NCBI RefSeq assembly: GCF_021730395.1
Contig: NC_069361.1
Coordinates: 64,179,001 to 64,243,000, forward strand
DNA from: Mercenaria mercenaria
Taxonomy: Eukaryota; Mollusca; Bivalvia; Venerida; Veneridae
Reading direction: 5' to 3'
DNA length: 64,000 nt
The notes beneath the pieces were generated by a model. The model searched no databases. It saw only the letters and a program-made list of their open reading frames with translations, and was not told the origin of the DNA. Below are positions 57,807-64,000 of this stretch, piece by piece (positions within the stretch are counted from its first letter, which is position 1; each line of letters begins with the position of its first letter). The position numbers were made by a program, and so were the translations under genes.

Positions 57807-59326
57807 TTCGAATAGTCGAGCTAAAAAGGGGGGATAATTCATGAAATATTGGAGCAAGAGTTATGGCCCTTGTGTCATATGATGTGTGTGATGATGTTGA
57901 ACAACTATTTTTAGTTTGAATCAAATCCATTTAGTAATACTGTAAAATCATTTAATTTCGTGGGCATTAAATTTCATGGTTTTGGTCAAAACGGCAATTT
58001 CTTGGTGATATGAATTCATAGATTTCAACTTTTGAACATAAAATGAATGGGAATTTTACTCTGTTTGTTGGGATTAAATTTCGTGGATTGACACAACCAT
58101 GAAATCCACGAAAATTAGTCCCCCATGAATATTAATGATTTCACAGTAAATGAGATAGAGTGAAAGTGCATCAAAAATTTAACCTGAAATTCTAAGTAAA
58201 AGGGGGGATAATTCATTAAATATTGGTACCAGAGTTTTTACCTTGTGTTGTATGATGTGGGAGATGATGTGGAACAACTACTTTCAGTTTGAATCAAATC
58301 CATTTAGGAATAACTGAGATAGAGAGAAAAGTGCATCAAAACTTTAACCTGAAATTCTAAGTAAAAAAGGGAGATAATTCATGAAATAGTGGTGTGAGAG
58401 TTATGGCCCTTGTGACATATGATGTGGGTGATGATGAGGAATAACTATTTTAAGTTTAAAGCAAATCCATCAAGTAATTACAGAGATAAGGAGAAAAAAG
58501 AGAAAGTGTAAAAAAACCTTAACCAAGACGCCGACACCGGGGTGAATAGGATAGCTCTCCGCATACTTCGTATAGTTTAGCTAAAAAGCATCAAAGTTAA
58601 ACTGAAATTCGTAGCAAAAACTGGGCATAATTTATGAAATATTGGTGCACAACTGACGGTCCTTGTGTCAAATGATGTGGGTGATGATGTGCAACAATTA
58701 CTTTAAGTTTAAATCAATCCATTTAGTAATAACTGACATAGAGTGAAAGTGCAAAACTTTAACCTGAAATACTAAGTAAAAAGGGAGATAATTTGTGAAA
58801 AACTGATTCAAGAGTTATGGTCCTTGTGTCATATGATTTGAGTGATGATGCTGAACAACCATTTTAAGTTTGAATCAAATACTCTCTGTAATAACAGAGA
58901 TATAGTTAAAATGCATCAAAATTAAGCTTGAATTCTAAGTAAAATGGGACACAATTCATTAAAAATTGGTGCCTGAGTTATAGATCTTGTGACATATGAT
59001 ATTGTTGATGATGTGGAACAAATATTTTAAGTTTGAATCAAATCCATTCAGTAATAACTGAGATAGAGAGTGCATCAAAATTTTAACCCGAAATTCTAAG
59101 TAAAAAGGGGAGATACTTCATGAAATACTGGTGTGAGAGTTATGGCCCTTCTGCCATATGATGTGGGTGATGATGAGGAATAACTATTTTAAGACAAACA
59201 AATCCATCAAGTAATTGCAGAGAAAGTGCATAAAAACTTTAACTAAGGTGCGGACGTGGTAAGACACCGACGCTGACGCCGGGTCAAGTAGGACAGCTCT
59301 CCATACTTTGTATAGTCAAGCTAAAA
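57807..59326 (+). repeat. Two consecutive tandem-core elements, ~165-190-bp units
   Basis: The units share TCTAAGTAAAAAGGGAGATA, ATTCATGAAATA, GAGTTATGGCCCTTGTG, ATATGATGTGGGTGATGATG and GTTTGAATCAAATCCATT. One element ends near 58582 (ACGCCGACACCGGGGTGAAT, then a TACTTCGTATAG hairpin and TTAGCTAA), the other near 59325 (ACGCTGACGCCGGGTCAAGT, then TCAAGCTAA). A still earlier end (CTTCGAATAGTCGAGCTAA) is at 57812-57831. The MITE at 57940-58146 interrupts the first. Confidence 0.75.
57940..58146. mobile_element. 207-bp MITE with TA target site
   Basis: Left end CTGTAAAATCATTTAATTTC, right end complement CTGTGAAATCATTAATATTC, with TTCGTGG blocks repeated inside. TA on both outer sides. A neighbouring unit of the host repeat shows the empty site (TTAGGAATAACTGAGATAG). 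A TA duplication fits Tc1/mariner-like parents. Confidence 0.85.
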
Positions 59327-60458
59327 ATGTGCCAAGCTGGAAGCCCGAGACGTGTTACTTTGAAACGTTTATTTCATTTCTTTCAGCCTCAACATTAAGC
59401 CTTAATTGTTAGTACTAAAAGTTCAGTACAGCAGACACATCATTATAGTCAGATTATCATGACTAAAATAAGATGATTTTTTTAAGGTACTGCAAGGTAA
59501 TACATGCCTACCAAAAATACAGGAAAACACACAGTTTACTATTTTACCTTTAGATGCTATGTACACTGTTTTGGTGTTTCTACTGTCTAATCTAGCTAAG
59601 GTAAACACTTTAGAAAAGATGATCTGTGAAAAGATGTTGATTTGCTGTGGTACATGTGGTAGCAACATCATCATTTCCATCATGATCATTGTTATCATCT
59701 TCACCATCATCATTACACTTCTTCAGGCACTGTACAACAATCTTGTCAGTTAATATATCCTGAAAATGACAAAAAATATTTTGATAACGAGTCTTCTAAA
59801 CTATAAACCCTGTTTTTACTTGCACTGTATCTATAATTAATCCATATGATCTGTTTGCCCATCTTCTACAGTCCAGCATCCTGTGTGCCTTAAAAGTCTA
59901 TGTCTGCTACTGAGCCAGTGGAAAGAAATCATAAATAATTTGTGTCAGAAAACGAGACCCTTACATGTGTAACATAAAAATGATGTCTACATTAAGGAAT
60001 ATGTAAAATGTACCAAAAAGAAGTGGTAATAAAACAAGAGCTGTCCGTAAGACAGCCAATGCTCCACTATACAAATTGTTGTTCCAGAAGTAGTAGACTG
60101 GCATCAGTCGTTAGTCATTAAATATAAAGCACCTGGCCATAAAATCAATCCTCTCTGATGCCACTTTCTGAAAAAGTTTACAATATCTCTTGCCTCTGTC
60201 TATAACGACTGGACAAATGCGATTTTCTGAACTGGACAGATTTCATACCCGCTAGTAATCACCATCTCATTACGATCATTGCAAACGTGTTCATGATGTA
60301 ATGTAACCTTTGTTGAGATGAGCCTAGAGAGAAAATGTTTTTCTGAGCAAATATCAGTGTCAGTATGAAGAAATTAATATTATTACAGATTATTTGACCT
60401 CAACAGACTTTGTAAGTCTACAGAAGTAGGAATATCATCCTAAATGTTAAAATATTTA
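59327..60458. other. Mostly unassigned; one ACAAGAG repeat head
   Basis: AAAACAAGAGCTGTCCGTAA at 60032 is the head of a tandem-core element whose body is not recognisable. A CATCAT-rich stretch lies at 59663-59715. The minus-strand reading of the 59420-59713 frame (Met-rich) is made by this simple sequence. Confidence 0.4.
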
Positions 60459-60699
60459 TATGAGCCGCGCCATGAGAAAACCAACATAGTGGCTTTGCGA
60501 CCAGCATGAATCCAGACCAGCCTGCGCATCCGCGCAGTCTGGTCAGGATCCATGCTGTTCGCTTTTAAAGCCTACTGCAGTTAGAGAAACCGTTAGCGAA
60601 CAGCATGGATCCTGACCAGACTGCGCGGATGCGCAGGCTGGTCTGGATCCATGCTGGTCGCAAACCCACTATGTTGGTTTTCTCATGGCACGGCTCATA
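60459..60699. mobile_element. 241-bp foldback MITE, ends TATGAGCCG
   Basis: Arms of about 105 bp are close to perfect: TATGAGCCGCGCCATGAGAA, CCAGACCAGCCTGCGCATCC and GTCTGGTCAGGATCCATGCT, mirrored on the right. TA lies on both sides (60457-60458, 60700-60701). GC-rich compared with its surroundings. The clean arms suggest a recent insertion. Confidence 0.9.
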
Positions 60700-61370
60700 T
60701 AGAGTTTCAATCCAGTATCTGTATTAGTTTTGGATATATGAACTTGCATGCAAAACTTTAACCAGAAGTTTTTAGGTTCATTTTAAAGACTGATAAAGCA
60801 GGCCTGTTCAAGTAGAGATCTGTATTATAAGTGAAATAGTCAACAAGCATTACTTTCAATAGTACACATGGACTTATACAATCAAAGCCATAAAGGGAGG
60901 TAATCAAAACAATGGATTCAATGATTTTTTCTATCATGTTAATCAAATACTCGAATCATGGTAAATAAATCAGAAAACAATTACTGAAAATGGGATTTAA
61001 CATGAATATATATTTATGTTCAAAAGAAAAAACTTGCCAGGCACATTTTAAACAAAAGTATTATGCTATCATCATCTCATCATCATCATCACCATCACCA
61101 TCAGTAATCAACTCATTCTAGAAGTGTAAACTGCACATGCGCAGCCATAAGGGACAACTATTTGCATCTAAATTTGTACACAGTTTAAGAAACAAACAAA
61201 ACAAAGACAGGCATTTAGAATGTGTTGAATTCCTAGACAGCACTAATTAAGCCCTCTAGCATAGGAGGCAGGTGGTTCGAAAGGACAACAGTGGCAGGGA
61301 AGAAGCTGTGTTGGTAGGCCAATTTGCTACAGGAGATTTGATAAGGCAGAAGATTACCTTTTCATCACAT
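60700..61370. other. Mostly unassigned; CAT microsatellite
   Basis: A short tandem-core remnant (TTTCAATCCAGTATCTGTATTAG, AACTTGCATGCAAAACTTTAACCAG) at 60703-60770 resembles units at 52720 and 53060. An (ATC)n tract is at 61071-61101. Nothing else recognised. Confidence 0.45.
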
Positions 61371-62070
61371 GTTTAACAGGCTGGTAACATTGCCTGATCA
61401 GGCTTACAACACAAAAATTAATATTTCTTGACAAATAATGAAGATATTTCTTTAAAACTTGGTCCATTTATTAAACATTACATATAATACTTATCAAGAT
61501 AGAAATAACTTTGTTGCCTTTAGTTAGTTCGAATTACTTCCCTTTTTCAGATTTTTATGTTGCATAATTTTTGAAGTCCAAAAATAATATGTTTTAATGC
61601 AATGTTTAAAACAGAAAAGGGTTCAATGGCTTTCTATTGCTCCAAACTTGTGCGCCTTTATTCTATATATTTAGTGTAAATACTTTGTTTCTAGTGCAGA
61701 TGTATGAGCAATTTTTTAGGACTAACATTTCTCTATAATGTTGTAAGTGAAATCAGAGTAAAATGTATACATTCATGTACTAGCGCAATAATTTAGAGCA
61801 TTAGAAAGCCATTTAACCCTTTTTTGTTTTAAACTTAGCATTAGAACATTATTTTTTTGGACTTCAAAGTTTATGCGTCATAAAAATCTGAAAAGGGGAA
61901 ATAATTCTACCAAAGATGAAGGCAACCAAGTTATTTTTATTCTAATTTGTATCATTTCTTAGGCTTAATAAATAAAAAATAAGTTTGAAAGAAATATCTT
62001 CATTATTTTTCAAGAAATATTACTTTTTGTGTCATAAGCCCGATCGTGCAGTGTTACCAGCCTGTTTAAC
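61371..62070. mobile_element. ~700-bp foldback element with ~260-bp arms
   Basis: The left arm begins GTTTAACAGGCTGGTAACAT and runs through ATATTTCTTGACAAATAATG, TTGCCTTTAGTTAG, TTTTTATGTTGCATAA and AAGGGTTCAATGGCTTTCTA. The right arm mirrors each block, ending TGTTACCAGCCTGTTTAAC. Identity is moderate, with scattered substitutions. The central 150 bp pairs only weakly. No open frame. Confidence 0.8.
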
Positions 62071-62590
62071 TGGCTCTCTTCGAAAACTAGAATTAATCAA
62101 AAGCACTTTAACATTTGGTAAATTTTAACATTAGGTAAATTTGATGGTGAATAAAAAAATCAACTAGACAATTTTATTATCTCACTTACTGAATATCAGA
62201 ATCATTGGTAACACCTTAATTTCAAAAGCATAGGAATCATTTTTATGTCAAAATTAAGTGAATTTCAATGTAAGATATAACAAAGAAAACCAAGATGGTT
62301 TACCATGTAGAAATAGTTTTACAAAGTTCCAGACCCTGCAAGTGGCATTAAGAAGGAAGAAAACTGAACTGATGTTTGTTTTTTCACATCATCAATATAA
62401 GGAAATCCATTATTCTTGAACTCTTAATCAGGTCTAGGAAAGTGGAATATTTACAGATTATCTATAAATTTACAGATTGTGTGTATGAAAACTGATGAAT
62501 TTACATTTATCCTCAAAACCGCAGCTTGGAATTAATTGAAAAATCTGTAAATTTATAGATTATCTGTAAATTTACAGATAATCTGTAAAT
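62071..62590. other. No recognised feature
   Basis: AT-rich spacer with short inverted TTTACAGATTATCTGTAAAT words at 62545-62590, next to the LINE tail. Confidence 0.4.
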
Positions 62591-64000
62591 ATCTATCTAT
62601 CTATAAATACTGCATGACACCCTTGCGAGTATTTTATGCAGGTGCGCGTCAGTGCATAAGAGTTTAAAAGCAGGAATGTACAGGAGAATTAAAGTAATAC
62701 ATAAAGTATTTGTGAGAATTTGAGAAAAAGCTGATAGTGCTAATAAAAAGGCGAAATGTACAGTAAAAGGATTAAAAACAGCCTGGTCACTCAGAAGTCC
62801 TGGCCCAGTTTGGTTAACCCTTGCCTAAACTGGTCCAGGGTAGGTGCTTGAGCAATGTCAGCCGGCAAAGAATTCCAGAGAATGATGGTAGCCGGGTAGA
62901 AAGAGAACTTGTAATAATTACAGGGTGTTTGAATTTGCCAGAAAGACTGGGAATGCATGTGTCTAGTGAGCCGGGTAGGAGGTAAAATATAAGATGGCAT
63001 TGGCACTGCAACCAGTCCATGGACAATCTTGTAAAACATCAGTAGCCTGGCATCATTTCTTCTGTTTGCAAGGGAACGCCACCCCAATTGCTTTAACATG
63101 TGTGTGACACTGCTGTAATTTGAATAGTCACTGGTGACCCATCGAGCGGCCCTGCGTTGGACCATCTCGATTTTATGTATGTTGAGCTGTGTATGTGGAC
63201 TCCACACTGAGCTGCAGTACTCTAGTTGTGGTCTAACAAGGGTTTTGTAGGCAAATTCCCTAATATTTTGCTGTTTGAGGGAATATTGCACTTAATGAAG
63301 TTAAGTGTTTGACCAGCTGTTGAAGTGACCTGGTTTATGTGTTTGTTCCAGTTTAGATCTGAAGTGATGCTAACACCAAGGTATTTTGCATCACTCACGG
63401 TTTCTAGTGTCTGCCCATGTAGTGTGTAAGTGGATTTGTAAGGGTGTTTAGACTTGGAAATATTAATCACTGTACATTTGGATGGATTTAATTCCATGTC
63501 CCATGTGTGTTCCCATTTTTGTAACCTGGTTAAGTCCTCTTGCAGAGTATGTTGTTGTGTAACATTGTTGACTGTGATTTAAACAGCAGTATCATCAGCA
63601 AATAACCGGTCCTGTGAAACAATATTTTCAGGCAGGTCGTTTATGTATAACAGAAAGAGAAGAGGGCCGGGGACAGAGCCCTGTGGGACACCAGATGTGA
63701 CCGGGACCTCATCCGACTTATCACCATTGACTAAGACGGACTGACGGCGACCGATGAGAAATGATTTGACCCACTGTAGTGTACAGTCCTGGATGCCATG
63801 TTGGTGCAGCTTATATAGTAACTTTAGGTGATTAACCTTATCAAACGCCTTTGAGAAGTCGAGGAGTATTAAGTCTGTTTGGTGACCTTGAATTAAATTC
63901 CTGGATAGGTCCTCGACAAGTCCTAACAGTTGAGTTTCGCATGACCGTTTTGACCTGAAGCCATGTTGAAGGTGATAAAGTATGTTGTTGACCTGGAAAT
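62591..64000 (-). mobile_element. LINE of the same family as 690-4223, runs off the window
   Basis: Minus strand. From the right edge: QHGFRSKRSCETQLLGLVED, LILLDFSKAFDKVNH, GVPQGSVPGPLLFLLYINDL and FADDTAV near 63600, where one stop replaces the next residue. Then NPSKCTVINISKSKHPYKST and a one-base frame change near 63270. The C-terminal block reads ARWVTSDYSNYSSVTHMLKQ, KIVHGLVAVPMPSYILPPTR and YYKFSFYPATIILWNSLP, ending near 62791. A 3' stem-loop (62610-62641) and an ATCT-repeat tail (62591-62602) follow. It is much less decayed than the copy at 690-4223 (two visible lesions in about 1.2 kb). Confidence 0.92.

Noticed and set aside
59423-59753. Met/Ile-rich open frames on both strands
   Set aside because: Produced by CAT/ATC simple sequence.

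Overview
The window looks like nuclear DNA of a marine bivalve mollusc. It is AT-rich, almost gene-free, and filled with repeats of mollusc type: tandem-core elements ending in (ACGG)n-like microsatellites (pearl / Helitron-like class), tRNA-derived SINEs with (AAAC)n tails, foldback MITEs and several old non-LTR retrotransposons. The one securely recognised single-copy host gene is an 86-codon internal exon of the clathrin-adaptor beta subunit (AP1B1/AP2B1 type) at 54695-54951 on the minus strand. The only other host-type coding sequence is a pair of duplicated C2H2 zinc-finger genes on the minus strand: an 11-finger open frame at 16082-17038 with a broken N-terminal part, and a shorter relative at 30230-30787 with an intact N-terminus and three good fingers. 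No retroviral, LTR or Polinton material was recognised.

Layout: 0.7-4.2 kb, a LINE interrupted by two other elements and ending in a TAGA tail. 4.3-6.8 kb, a ~65-bp tandem array holding two SINEs. 7-11.8 kb, scattered MITEs. 12.0-13.7 kb, a ~160-bp tandem element rich in nuclear-receptor-like half sites. 15.7-20.5 kb, zinc-finger duplication copy A. 21.5-28.5 kb, a MITE, a 1.2-kb tandem duplication carrying palindromes, 200-bp repeats, and a TIR element with an internal tRNA-like promoter. 29.9-35.6 kb, zinc-finger duplication copy B. 35.9-41.0 kb, a large inverted repeat with a RNase H-bearing LINE in its loop. 41.4-45.5 kb, foldback element, MITE copy, tandem duplication and a 65-bp satellite. 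46-49.2 kb, tandem-core repeats and nested LINE pieces. 49.2-59.3 kb, several related hairpin-ended tandem-core elements surrounding the adaptin exon. 60.4-62.1 kb, two foldback elements. 62.6-64 kb, a second LINE of the first family, running off the end.

Most of the interest lies in how these repeats explain each other. Several insertions have an uninterrupted relative elsewhere in the same window, so target-site duplications, or their absence, can be read directly. Two LINE copies share a 3' stem-loop that keeps its shape while its lower stem changes sequence. A set of apparently unrelated tandem repeats shares one terminal layout (5' ACAAGAG plus hairpin, 3' hairpin plus GAGCTAA) and at least one insertion without target duplication, as expected of Helitron-like elements. 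All similarity statements come from reading by eye; no alignment or database search was run.
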